From: Phytophthora colocasiae
Lineage: Eukaryota; Oomycota; Peronosporomycetes; Peronosporales; Peronosporaceae
Assembly (NCBI GenBank): GCA_018806915.1
Contig: JAGKQI010000091.1
Location: 1,674,001 to 1,738,000, forward strand
Length of the DNA: 64,000 nucleotides
Direction: 5' to 3'
Made by a program: the position numbers and the translations under genes. Positions 1 to 9,520 of this stretch are shown here, in pieces; positions within the stretch are counted from its first letter, which is position 1; each line of letters opens with the position of its first letter. A model generated the notes under the pieces. That model made no database searches. It was not told where the DNA came from and saw only the letters and a list, made by a program, of their open reading frames with translations.

Positions 1-2
1 TT

Positions 3-77
3 GGCAAGAACTTCCAAGCAGCCGATCGTGATATCCATGTTCCCGTGGAAAAGCTGGAGGGCCCCGTACAAAAGTAA
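3..77 (+). pseudogene. CRN (Crinkler) N-domain end fragment, cut by window edge
   Basis: An open stretch of 24 codons ends at TAA 75-77. It reads like the end of a CRN DWL domain: a K-N-F-Q-A-A-D-R-D-I-H-V pattern that normally precedes the conserved HVLVxxP hinge before the effector C-terminus. The same pattern recurs at 554-600, so two related CRN remnants lie in tandem. CRN proteins are modular host-translocated effectors of oomycetes. Here nothing follows the hinge-like motif, so I read it as a remnant. The start lies outside the window. Confidence 0.5.
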
Positions 78-279
78 GTGAGTTTGTATGCTTTCCTGAA
101 CAAATTTCTTCATTCTAAGGAAGTGCGTCCACCATTTGGGAATTTTTGCTGTTGCAATCGGCTCTGTTTGGTACGAATCAAGTCTCACAGAAGAAGAAGA
201 CTACTTATTAAAGAGTGTGGAAGTGAATGCGGCTATCGTGCATTTGCCGAAGGCATCCCGATGTTATACGCACCGACAA

Positions 280-615
280 TTCAATCAACGTCGATCGCAA
301 GTTTTTTGTGCTTGGGTCTGGCCGGGGAGTGTTTTTCCAGTGGACATTGATTTGAACACAACAGTTGGTCATCTGAAGAAGATCAAAGAGGACAATCCCA
401 ATACGATTCGATTCAATGCTGCTCTGTTGAAGATTTATCTTGCGAAAGATCGCGGCAGATGGCTGAACGCGAACGACTCTGCTTTGGAAATTTCGGGTCA
501 AGTTAGAAATCTCATGCACGTGGATATGAAAAACTCGACGACGCTGTGATGTTTGGCAAGAAATTTGAACCGGCAGCTCGAGATATTCATGTGCTCGTGG
601 AAATGCCGCAACTCT
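280..615 (+). pseudogene. CRN (Crinkler) LFLAK-type N-terminal domain, frameshifted remnant
   Basis: Codons from about 295 show the ubiquitin-like CRN N-terminus: a VFCAWV...FPVDID opening, a TVGHLKKIKEDNP helix and a KIYLAK motif in the place of the family's LFLAK. This is followed by a D-RGRWL segment. The frame breaks near 520-530: the ORF ends at 549, but the next frame continues with DDAVMFGKKFEPAARDIHVLVE, the DWL/HVLV part, to about 606. No initiator Met sits at the usual place just before the first strand, and no C-terminal effector domain follows. Family assignment is from the motif order; function is presumed lost. Confidence 0.65.
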
Positions 616-943
616 TCTTCCAAGCTCTCCGTCGTGAAAGTGAGTGGTCATGCTGTTGTTGTCCAGTACTAACCAATGTTTAGACAGTAGGGAATGGATG
701 CGAATTTTCGTCATTGCAGTCATGTCAACTTTGCGGTGGCTCTTTCGGACGAACGAAACCCTACAAACTCACAGTACATGAAATGCACTTCAGCGATTGC
801 TGCTTTATTATTTGAGCTGCTATCGCTGCTATCCACCTACCTACTACACGGTCGTCCTACCCGCTGTGCTACTCCACAACACACTCTTCTGTACGGCATC
901 TGCAGTCGACAGTGTAGCCTCAATCATAGAACGTCGTCGACGT
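616..943. other. Intergenic stretch, no gene seen
   Basis: Between the CRN remnant and the 3' end of the zinc-repeat gene I find no coding pattern on either strand. Open frames here are short or mirror the neighbouring gene. Confidence 0.5.
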
Positions 944-2887
944 TTAAGGGTGCACAAGTTGGTGCTGCATCTGTGCCTGAAGCACCTGCTGCTGCTGTAA
1001 CTGCTGAGCCGCAATCTCCTGTGCGTGCTTGGCACAGTGGCCGTTCTTCTGTGCCCACTTCTTACACTCTGGGTATTCACAACGCTTTCCGCCGCCGTGG
1101 CCGCGGCAGAAACCGCCTGACTGGCAGCTCTTGGTACAGCCCTCGAACTTGCACCGCACACCGCCGCCATGCTGCTTACACAAACCTCTCGACTGTGCCG
1201 TCTTGGGACAACCTTCGACGTTGCAGGGTTTGCCACCGCCGTGCGCAATGCACAAGTGGCCAGTCTGTGCGCTTTTCATACAGCCCTCGACCTTACAGCG
1301 CCGACCACCTCCGTGCAACTTGCACATGCCCTTGACGCGCGCTGCGTGGTTGCAGCCCAACGCCGAGCACAGTTGTGTCCCATTTGCGTCCGTCTTGATC
1401 GGCTTGCCGTTCTGTGTCGATATCCGCATCTGCTGCTGCGGGTGGCCGCGCATCTGTTGCTGTTTCTGCGGGAGCAAGGCGGCTCCAGGCTGCATGAGCA
1501 TGCTGGGGAACTGTGGCATAGGCTGGTTCGCGCCGACATATCCAGGCGCCGACATCATCAGTCCGTTCTGCTGTTGTTGCTGGAGCAGCGCATTCTGGTA
1601 AAGCTGGTTGTACTGCTGCTGCTGCTTCTGTTGCTGCTCCTGTCGTAGCAATTGCTGCTGCAAGAGCTGCTGTTGCTGCTGCTGGTACGAAAGGTTCTGC
1701 TGTTGATTCATCATATCCATCGGAGGGAGACTGCCAGGCGTCGGGTTGTATCCAGCATGCTGACCTTCCAGAGGCTGTCCGAAGCTCGAAAAGCCTGGCA
1801 TGCTTCCTGCAGGAGCTGGAGCGATCTCTGTGTAAATATTACGGGACGGATTCAGCAGTGTCTGTGTGTCGACGAAGCCAGCAGTTTGTCCCTGTACTGG
1901 CGCCGCATTAACTGGAACTGGTTCACTTTTAGGAATGAGCACGTTAGCACCCGAATTCCCGTTAGATCCATGGTAATCCAGCAGATTATCCAAGTTATCC
2001 ACTTGCACCACATCGTCACCTCCGTAATCTTCATTATCAATTGCCGACACATCCGTCTCAATTGACTCCAAGGTTCTAGCCAAATGTTGGAAGCGGAAAC
2101 TGTCCTGACTCGTCATGGGTTTCTGAATAGCTTGGTTGGACGTGGCATTGAGCATCGCCTGAATGATTTCAAAACTTGTCGTGCGCGTACCCATTCCTCC
2201 CTGTGCATTGCTTGGAGCATTAGCATTGGGTCCGTTCTGCGGATTGGTCATGAAACTGCGCATAAGCTGCAGACTCGAGAGTCTCTGCAGCTGCCCATCC
2301 TCACAGTCCTTGTATACTTGAGTCAATGGCTCCGGTGTGTTACTGGCAAAAGAATTGTCAATGAAACTCAACAAGTGTCTCAAACTCTCCTTCTTCTCCG
2401 TCATAGTAAAGTCATTGGAGCTCAAAAGCTTCTTCAATGACGGTTTACTGTCAACACCTTGTTTGGCGTTCTCCGAGTTGACTAAAAAGCTTCCACCGGC
2501 GTTTTGTGAGCTCATCATCCTAGCAGAAGGCGGTTGCTGGTCCAACAGACAAGCCAGTACGTCCTGGATGCTGGCTTCTCGATGTAGTGGCTGTCGGAAG
2601 TCAACCGCTCCATTACCGCTGTGGCCTGCAGCCGCTTCGCTTAAGTTCGATGTCCGTGCCAGTTCTGTCTTGACCATGGCTAAATCTCCGCCTGTGAGTG
2701 ACACAGGCTTGTTCTGCTCTGCTGCAGTGGTGAGTTTGGCCTTCATTTGCGTCCAATTGGCCAATTGCGCGGGGGAGAACAGCGTCGTGTCCACACAGTC
2801 CATCATACTACGTAGTAGCTCTGGGTTCACGTCCTGGGAGGCCGCAGGGGCCGCGGGGGGAGGACCCGACGCATTGGATTCCGACAT
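944..2887 (-). CDS. WRKY19-like tandem zinc-repeat protein
   Basis: A single-exon 647-codon frame. The first 500 residues are low in order, with Asn/Gln/Ser-rich stretches and long polyglutamine tracts around 390-440. Residues about 507-621 hold five consecutive repeats of C-x4-C-x9-C-x2-H-GGG (for example CKVEGCMKSAQTGHLCIAHG), each about 24 residues; the fifth lacks the GGG. The tail is Gln-rich again. Arrays of this kind are annotated in oomycetes as WRKY transcription factor 19-like proteins, although the WRKYGQK signature itself is absent. A nuclear DNA- or RNA-binding regulator is the usual inference; the sequence does not prove it. The gene is divergent from the TBC gene across an 821-bp spacer. 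The start is the first Met of the frame and is followed by Pro/Ala-rich sequence typical of disordered N-termini. Confidence 0.85.
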   Translation of the reverse strand: MSESNASGPPPAAPAASQDVNPELLRSMMDCVDTTLFSPAQLANWTQMKAKLTTAAEQNKPVSLTGGDLAMVKTELARTSNLSEAAAGHSGNGAVDFRQPLHREASIQDVLACLLDQQPPSARMMSSQNAGGSFLVNSENAKQGVDSKPSLKKLLSSNDFTMTEKKESLRHLLSFIDNSFASNTPEPLTQVYKDCEDGQLQRLSSLQLMRSFMTNPQNGPNANAPSNAQGGMGTRTTSFEIIQAMLNATSNQAIQKPMTSQDSFRFQHLARTLESIETDVSAIDNEDYGGDDVVQVDNLDNLLDYHGSNGNSGANVLIPKSEPVPVNAAPVQGQTAGFVDTQTLLNPSRNIYTEIAPAPAGSMPGFSSFGQPLEGQHAGYNPTPGSLPPMDMMNQQQNLSYQQQQQQLLQQQLLRQEQQQKQQQQYNQLYQNALLQQQQQNGLMMSAPGYVGANQPMPQFPSMLMQPGAALLPQKQQQMRGHPQQQMRISTQNGKPIKTDANGTQLCSALGCNHAARVKGMCKLHGGGRRCKVEGCMKSAQTGHLCIAHGGGKPCNVEGCPKTAQSRGLCKQHGGGVRCKFEGCTKSCQSGGFCRGHGGGKRCEYPECKKWAQKNGHCAKHAQEIAAQQLQQQQVLQAQMQHQLVHP

Positions 2888-3708
2888 TCTGGCTGTGTCT
2901 TTGACCGGTGCCTTTTGATTGTGTTCCTAGAGGGAGAAGGCAGGACATCGGAATTAAAAGGGTGGACAAGGTATGAGTACATGTCGCAGAACCTTGAACT
3001 TTGGTCGCTTTTGTAGGTGATCTTTGTGCTCCATGTATGCGCGCTCATGAACGTTTGCTCGGGTGCCGGCATGACGTATGCTGCTATTGTACATTGTAGT
3101 GAGTGGCAAGGTGGGTTGTACGAGGCAAGCTTGCATGTACTGTACATGTTTGTACTTTATGGTGTATGCAAGAAATTCTACAAGAAAAATGATTTGTATA
3201 CACAGGTTTAGTGGATAGAAGGTGAAAGAAAGCAGACAACGTATTCAGATGGATTTTGAATGATGAAAGAGATGTATCGTAGTAAAGAGGGGATGAAGTG
3301 CATATAAAACATGTCGCATATCGTATGACGCACACTTTGGCGAGAATAATGTCCTGGTCCGTCCTTGGTCGAAAGGTGCTAAGAGCCGGGCGAGAAGGCC
3401 GTGAACATTGCACGACAACAGCCCAGACTTTCATTGCAAACACCACGCTAAAATGAACTCTCCTTACCATGTAATGGCCAAGCTTCGCTGCTTGGTTCAA
3501 TATCTTCAACATGCTGGACAAATCAGAAGTGAGGACTGTGTAGCCATCTCACAGTGGTGCCAGCTTCCCGCACACCGAAAAGCATTACTGGGGGACAATT
3601 GTCGCGGACATTCGAGCACTAAAGAAGCTATGACTCGCAGCTATTCGTAGCCAATGACAGAGTGTGAGCTATTCCGAGGTCGCTGTCTTGATTCCAACAA
3701 CTTTCACC
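2888..3708. other. Divergent intergenic region (zinc-repeat gene / TBC gene)
   Basis: An 821-bp spacer between two genes pointing away from each other, so it should hold both promoters. A CCAAT-like box (agccaatgac) lies at about 3650-3659, some 50 bp before the TBC start. I see no clear oomycete initiator and no convincing ORF. Confidence 0.4.
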
Positions 3709-4825
3709 ATGATCGACCGCTTAAAGCGTCTCGAGCACCTGCTACTGCCACAAGGCAAGCCACCAAGCACTTTTCACATCGAGGAGCTCCGTGCGCTGGT
3801 GACCAGTGGCATTCCAGATGCGATTGGTGACAACCTCAAAGCTGCTACAAACGAAGTTGGCTCAGCAATACTCCGACCGTTAGCTTGGCAAATTTTACTT
3901 GGTATCGTGAAAGGAGCACCCCATGAATGGTCTACTCAGTTGCAACGCCGTCGGGGTGACTACGAGCGGTGGAAGCGCGACTTAATCGGTGGAACGTCCA
4001 CACGAAGAGGCAACGGAGCTATTCGCACTGAAGCCGAACACCGAAGTGACATCAGTCTCATGACAGAGATTGAGAAGGTAAACCTCTGCAATCGATGTTT
4101 ACCTTCATCAAACCGCATCATAACGTCGCAGATCTTTGTCTTGTGTCGTTATATGAACAGGATGTGTTCCGTACGCGCAGTGAACTCGCGTTTTTCGCAG
4201 GTGGGGGGATCGCACAGCAGCAAATGCTCTACATCCTGTTCGTCTTTGCCAAGCTTCATCCAGACGTCGGTTATGTTCAAGGCATGAACGAAATCCTAGC
4301 GCCGATCATTTACGTCTGTAGTAATAACCCAGCGGTTGCGTGGGCCGCAGAAGTGGAAGCTGACGCGTATCACTTGTTCGCGTCCGTGATGGCTTCGCTC
4401 AAGTTGTTGTATACCCGAACTTCAGACAACCCTCTTGGCGGTGCAGACTTGCAAATGATGAAGCTCATTGACGTTTTGAACTGTGCTTTTCGTTCTAGAA
4501 CTCAATACGATTGACTCCAGACTTGTACAGCTTCCGATGGTATATGACGCTGTTATCACGCGAGTTCTCAATGCCAGACACGCTTCGAATCTGGGACGCC
4601 CTCCTTTCGGACCCCAAGCGCTTCAGCTTCTTGCACTACGTCAACTGCGCACTCGTCCGTTCTCAACGTCACTTCCTCATACTCCATGGATTCACAGAAG
4701 CTCTCAAACGACTGCAAAATTTATCCGACAGAGACATTGATATTGACCAGATCCTTCTCGACGCTGAGCAAATGCGCCAAATCGATCGAAACGTGGATGC
4801 TAGACGGCAACCTCATGGCATGTAG
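3709..4825 (+). CDS. TBC-domain Rab GTPase-activating protein (TBC1D13-like)
   Basis: Exon 1 is 3709-4077 (123 codons), followed by an 83-bp GT-AG intron 4078-4160; exon 2 opens at 4161 in phase 0. The catalytic pair of TBC Rab GAPs is present: the arginine finger in DVFRTR (about R127) and the glutamine finger in GYVQGMNE (about Q163). They are followed by the RIWDALLSD and FLHYVNCALV segments near the C-terminus. Closest resemblance by memory is TBC1D13. The end of exon 2 is odd. The frame changes between about 4472 and 4499, and the resumed frame (NSIRLTPDLYSF) sits directly after a ttctag acceptor, but the only in-phase donor leaves a 26-bp intron. Either the intron is extremely short, or a small deletion or frameshift removed about 20 residues of the domain. 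Confidence 0.78.
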
Positions 4826-5184
4826 CCATTTCTAAATTTTAGAATACACATGAGACAGGCACGTCCCTTAGCGTTACTCCAGAGGATCCCATGAATCCAC
4901 CAGAAACCGCCGTTACTTTGCGCTTACATCAATGTAGTGCGAGCGCTACATGCGCGCCTCTGCAACGAAAGCAACATGGTGCGTTTGCTAGCATGTCTTG
5001 TATATATCTAGCAAATCTCGCCGTCGAATTCGCACTTGCAGGCGCGCAGGATGACTTTGGAAAACCACGAAAGTAACGCTTGCATGTGTATAGGTTATGG
5101 TGTATCCATGACACAAAATGGACCAAAGGAGCATTATTTTTTTTTATGGAAACCACATTTTAGTGGAGCTCCTGGACCTGTTGG
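4826..5184. other. Intergenic spacer upstream of the DUSP11-like gene
   Basis: 359 bp between two genes on the same strand. A gagcattattttttttt stretch at about 5128-5145 loosely recalls the oomycete initiator (GCTCATTYYNCAWTTT) 40-55 bp before the next ATG, but the match is weak. No gene seen. Confidence 0.35.
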
Positions 5185-6174
5185 ATGCCTCGCCACCGAA
5201 GTCGCAGCCGTTCGCCTCCTCTTCATCGCCACAACAGTCGCTCTCCACGTCGTGACCAGTCTCGAAGTCGCTCTGCGTCGCGCAATTCGCACCGGAATCG
5301 CAGCAGGAGGGAAGAAATGCCCAAGAAGCACCGGATCCCGGACAATTGGGTCGATGTGACTAAAATGGGCACAATAGTGGGCACTTCTCGGTTCCTTCCG
5401 CTTCGAGTGCCTTTGGACGAGAAGTTTCTACCTCAATTTCACAATAAAAGTGACGAAATATGGACGCCAAAGGACTTTTTAGAGCTTCAGGACCAACAGG
5501 AGTTGAATGTCAAAATGCTCATCGACCTCACCAATACTTTCAAGTATTACAATGGAGAGGAGGAGTTTGAGGACTCTGGAGTGCAATATGTCAAGCACAA
5601 GATTGAGGGGTTCAATGGACCCCCGAACAGGAATGATACCGACAAGTTCATAGAAATTGTGGATGATTTTGTAGCTGAACACGCGGAAGGAACGATCGCA
5701 GTGCATTGTACCCATGGACTCAATAGAACGGGGTATCTGGTTGTGACGTATATGGTTAAAAGACTGGAATACTCAGTGACGGACGCTCTGGAAGCTTTCA
5801 CCGCGGCTCGACCACCGGGGCTCATCAAGCACATGTACGTCGAAGACCTGTATAGAAAACTTGGAGCAGGAGAAGAAGTCAAGTTACCAGAGCTTCCAGA
5901 GTGGGCGAGTGACAAGTACAGCAAGAAGGAAAAGGAAAGGAACAAGGGAAGACATCGTGGCAAGAATAATAGACGCGGCAGTCGTGGCAGGGGAAGGAAT
6001 GGCGATCGCAATGAACAACAGGACACGCGACAGGAAAGTACTGACGGTAGCAGTAGTCTTGATGGTCATGTGCAGCACAAAAAGATTGAGAATCAGGGCG
6101 ATCACAACAACCGTGACGACAGTGCACAGTACAAGAGGGTTGAAGACCACAGCGTCAATGGGGGAGATGTTTAG
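5185..6174 (+). CDS. DUSP11/PIR1-like RNA 5'-phosphatase
   Basis: A 329-codon single exon. Residues 1-45 are Arg/Ser-rich (RSRSRSPP type), as in proteins that contact splicing or RNP factors. The core begins with IPDNWVDVTKMG, and the phosphatase loop is HCTHGLNRTGY with catalytic Cys175 and Arg181. This is the exact signature style of the DUSP11/PIR1 and capping-enzyme triphosphatase branch of cysteine phosphatases. The last 90 residues are Lys/Arg/Gly-rich with RGRGRNGD-type patches. Members remove gamma/beta phosphates from RNA 5' ends in the nucleus. No guanylyltransferase domain follows, so this is a stand-alone enzyme and not a fused capping enzyme. The 3' end converges on the next gene with 238 bp between stops. 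Confidence 0.88.
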   Translation: MPRHRSRSRSPPLHRHNSRSPRRDQSRSRSASRNSHRNRSRREEMPKKHRIPDNWVDVTKMGTIVGTSRFLPLRVPLDEKFLPQFHNKSDEIWTPKDFLELQDQQELNVKMLIDLTNTFKYYNGEEEFEDSGVQYVKHKIEGFNGPPNRNDTDKFIEIVDDFVAEHAEGTIAVHCTHGLNRTGYLVVTYMVKRLEYSVTDALEAFTAARPPGLIKHMYVEDLYRKLGAGEEVKLPELPEWASDKYSKKEKERNKGRHRGKNNRRGSRGRGRNGDRNEQQDTRQESTDGSSSLDGHVQHKKIENQGDHNNRDDSAQYKRVEDHSVNGGDV

Positions 6175-6412
6175 CGCAAAAGGTTCGAGGACTAGACAGA
6201 GTTTAGTGTTCAAGATTCGATTGTCGGACTAAGGGAGCAGCTGCAGTCGAGTTTGAAGTGCATCTTGGATGGCGTCGCGGCGCTTTTTGACAAGTACGTC
6301 GCGAGTTTTCAGACGTTGCTGGAGTTCCCGTGTGAGCACGATGGACTGCAGCAAGAAACAGGTAAAGTGCATAAGTTCGTTGAAATAGAAAGGCATTTCA
6401 GCAATTCTGGAT

Positions 6413-8676
6413 TCACTGTACCTGTGTGTGTACTAGTTTCACGCAAACACGGATTCGCGCTGGTTGTTCTCGTTGCTTTTTCTCCAGTATTTGCTGGCGA
6501 AGTGTTGGAGGCATCACGTGCCATTCGGTGTGGTCCTTTTGGTCTAATAGTGAACGCAACGGGATTGTGACTTCACCCGCTACGTCTTCTCGCTTCGTGT
6601 CCACCACTTGGATGCCAAGTTCCTTCTGGACGGATGGTACGGCCGCAATATGACAGCGGAACTCCCATACAGGATTACGATCAGCTATTCGCACGTCCGA
6701 CTTGAAAGGTTCAGGATTTTCAGATCCTGCAGTTGACCTCAGGAAAACACGTACATACGGATCGATCTACAACGTGGAAAATCAGTTAAACGCATGCTTG
6801 GAAGACTATTTCACCTACCAGGTCACCAATTCGAGGGTCGCGATACGGCAGGTTCTCTCCTTGCTCCACGAAGACGTCGAGAGTGGCAAGACTGTTCCCG
6901 TTGGCATCCCGTGAGACACCATTAGCAGTATCAAAGTGCTCGTTACAGGTGGTTGTCTGCAGTTGGTCACACAATTCCTGGAAGTACATCATCAGTTCCG
7001 TACTGAAAGGAGCTGGAGTTTCATTGGTAATACCTTTAAAGAACGTTGGAAGGAGCTCCATTCCGTTTCCAGTGCCTTTGGAAGCTGATCTGGTGGTGGC
7101 CGCAGAGACGTTGGAAGGATATTCGATACGATTAGAGGCTTGGATCTCATTTTCTTCCTTTTCCTCTTTGGTCGTTGTGGATCAACTTCAAACCAGTGTC
7201 GCGTGCAGAAAGAGAGGATGTTCAGCACTGCCGCTTCGGGGATAAACCAGATCCGTTCACTATCGCGGAGTCTGTCCACAGCTTCTTGGATTTTAAGTAT
7301 CAAGCTTCGTCGCTCGGTTTCGTATCGTGAATCGGCAATTTCCATCGCTGAAAGGCGTCGAACTAGTGTCGGCTCGAAACTACTTCCACGTACATTCTGG
7401 TCATATCGAACTTTTGTCTCGATGCATTCCCGCTGAAGCGTTTGCTTTAACAGCGTGAGTTCCCTGCGTGTAGCTACTTTTGCAGCTTCGAATGCATCCC
7501 GTTGTCGCTTGATGACGAGCGCGTACACGAGAGAAACCTGTCGAAATTCAATGGGGAAGAGAGCTGCGTTCTCACTGGACCAGACTTGGCACGAACGTTC
7601 GATGATCTCCCGATTCGCGAGATCTTTCATGCAGTCGAAGACTGTCTCGCCTTGTACGTCCTCAACGTAAATGCGAGCACCTACGGACACAAAGTGAGGT
7701 ATTAACGTGAGGTTGAAGTTCTCTAAAACGTTTGAGTCCGACCATATCGAAGGAGCTCCTTCAGAACAGGTGGGGTAGCACGGTTGGCGGCCTCCATGAG
7801 TGCCGTCCGACCGGTTTTGACGTGCGTATGGTTCACATTAGCTCCACTGGACAATAAGCGTCGAACTACCTCTAAATGTCCACTTTGACAAGCTGCATGG
7901 AGTGGAGTCAACCCCATAGCCTACAGGTAAGTATCAAAGATGATCAACTAAAAGAAGCTCATAAGGTGTATCGATTGACGTACGCTTTCAGCATCGGCGC
8001 TGAAGCCTAAATCAAGCAGCTTTTCGACTCGATCCAAGTTTCCTCGCATCGCTGCCTCCCGAATAGTCTGCACATTCTCTTTCTGGTACATTCAAGCAAG
8101 ACGATAAGAAGAGCTTGTTTCTTGTCGAGTTTGACACTGATGTAGTACCTTTTTGCCGTCATAAAGGTCTTGGAGAAGTTGCTGGTTGTCATTTTTGAGT
8201 TTCGTTTGGCGCTCCTGTCGAGCTTGAGCTTTGTCATTCAACATCTTTTTCTCAAATCGATGCATGGCACGAGCGATCTTCCGACGATGACGAAGGAGTA
8301 ACTCTTTCTTTTCGTCCTCACATTTCTTCTTGAACGCCAAACTTTCTTCTCGAAGGCGTTGACGGTCTTTCTGACTTAAATTTACCATTTCTGGAGATTC
8401 GACTTTGATCTCTGGAGCCTCGACAATATCATCATGAATTGAGTTCGTGTTAATTGATTCCAAAGGATCTCGAGCTGCTAAAAGCAGTGGCTTCTTCCAA
8501 GACGACAGTCCTGTGTGCAAATTGCAGTAGTAAGCCAGACCAGTCACTGCATCCCAACATTTGAGGTAAACACTGTTCGCCAACTCTACTGGCTCTCGAC
8601 GTGCACGACGTGCTCGATAGAGTGTCTGAAGTCGCACCACTAGCTTCTCTGTCGCTTCATCCAGCACATCGGCCAT
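6413..8676 (-). CDS. IQ/WW/ankyrin/C2 multidomain protein, six exons
   Basis: My exon model (minus): 8676-8149, 8082-7984, 7920-7743, 7680-7229, 7163-6819, 6766-6413. All introns are GT-AG and 52-66 bp, and phases agree throughout, giving about 651 residues. The exon 4/5 boundary is the least certain, because both frames are open around 7000-7230. Order of domains: an IQ-like basic helix (LQTLYRARRARR) near residue 15; a WW-type segment (GLAYYCNLHTGLSSW) around 55; a charged coiled coil about 105-175; ankyrin repeats about 180-280 (LTPLHAACQSGHLEVVRRLL, RTALMEAA); a charged middle region; and a C2 domain at the end (LDVFVEQGENLPYRD, then DPYVRVFL after the last intron). The combination suggests a calcium/membrane or cytoskeletal scaffold. 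Function is inferred only from domains. Confidence 0.75.
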
Positions 8677-8754
8677 CCTAAAATAGTGGAACTTTACGAC
8701 AAGAAACTTGAGATTATCTACACGTTTCTCCAAAATTCAGCTTTCTCTATCTCT

Positions 8755-9444
8755 TTATGCCCAAGCTTGACCTGTCATGATCAGTACTTCTTGAGCAATA
8801 TCGTGGTACATCTGCTTGTACTTAAGTGGAGACGGGAATTTATGTCCTTCGTCATGTTCGAACTTGAGTCTTCTGCTGCTGGTGAAGCTTCGGAAGAGCC
8901 TTTCGCTCTTAGGGGCCAATGGATCCGCCCTACCGATCACATGAACCGACGGGATGTCAATAACTCCATCTGTTGAAGTTTTGGCTGCATCAAGTAGTTC
9001 TTGAGTCTCTGGGTTGCGAGGGTAGAACCCTCCTACCAGTATACAGGCTTTCCACGGTACATGACCGTAGGTCGACTGGTAGTGCGCTGTCAATAATGTG
9101 GCTACAGCTGCCCCCTGGGAAAATCCCAGTAGGGCGTCCACCGTCCCTAAAGCTTGCACTTGACCGGTTAAGTAGTCGAGAGAGTGTTCATAACCTTCGT
9201 AACGGTAGGCTTCTCCCTCGTTTTCACGCTTTAGAGCATCCCACCACTGGTAGAACGGACCATTCTTCCCGTAAAACGAGCGCACAAGCTCCGGTGCAGG
9301 GCCCGATGCATTCCAGGGCGCGTCGATGTATACCAGTTCAGCCTTGGAGCCAAAGGCTTGGCGTAGAGCGGATGTCTGACGCTGTAGAATGCTGCCACTA
9401 GTGCGCCACCCATGCAGACAAAGCACACGAATGGGGCGGGACAT
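8755..9444 (-). CDS. FSH1-family serine hydrolase (OVCA2-like)
   Basis: 229 residues, full family length. It opens with RVLCLHGWRTSGSILQRQ, typical of FSH1/OVCA2 alpha/beta hydrolases. The nucleophile elbow GFSQG places Ser109; the likely acid is Asp174 (GRADPLAP) and the base His201 (DEGHKFP). The substrate is unknown; family members are esterases. I chose the ATG at 9444 because the family core begins right after it. Two further in-frame Mets lie upstream in a tandemly repeated TLSKMS segment. The stop is 78 bp from the start of the next minus-strand gene. The gene contains the breakpoint of the large tandem duplication (9214), and its first 77 codons reappear at 41688-41458. Confidence 0.85.
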   Translation of the reverse strand: MSRPIRVLCLHGWRTSGSILQRQTSALRQAFGSKAELVYIDAPWNASGPAPELVRSFYGKNGPFYQWWDALKRENEGEAYRYEGYEHSLDYLTGQVQALGTVDALLGFSQGAAVATLLTAHYQSTYGHVPWKACILVGGFYPRNPETQELLDAAKTSTDGVIDIPSVHVIGRADPLAPKSERLFRSFTSSRRLKFEHDEGHKFPSPLKYKQMYHDIAQEVLIMTGQAWA

Positions 9445-9520
9445 TTTCGACAAAGTGTGGTCACAGGACATTTTCGACAAAGTGTTGTCGAAAATGACCT
9501 GTCGAAAATAATGTGAGGTA
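9442..9520. repeat. Palindromic TTTTCGACA motif cluster over the FSH1-like gene start
   Basis: TTTTCGACA occurs twice directly and its complement TGTCGAAAA twice, within 80 bp. One pair forms a perfect hairpin: cattttcgacaa, a 4-base loop, then ttgtcgaaaatg. The block covers the start codon and immediate upstream region of the hydrolase gene, and is conserved in unit 2 at about 41686-41754. Confidence 0.6.

Noticed and set aside
694..1601. Plus-strand frames of 190-213 codons
   Set aside because: They lie opposite the zinc-repeat gene; their Cys/Pro/His-rich composition is the mirror of its HGGG repeats.
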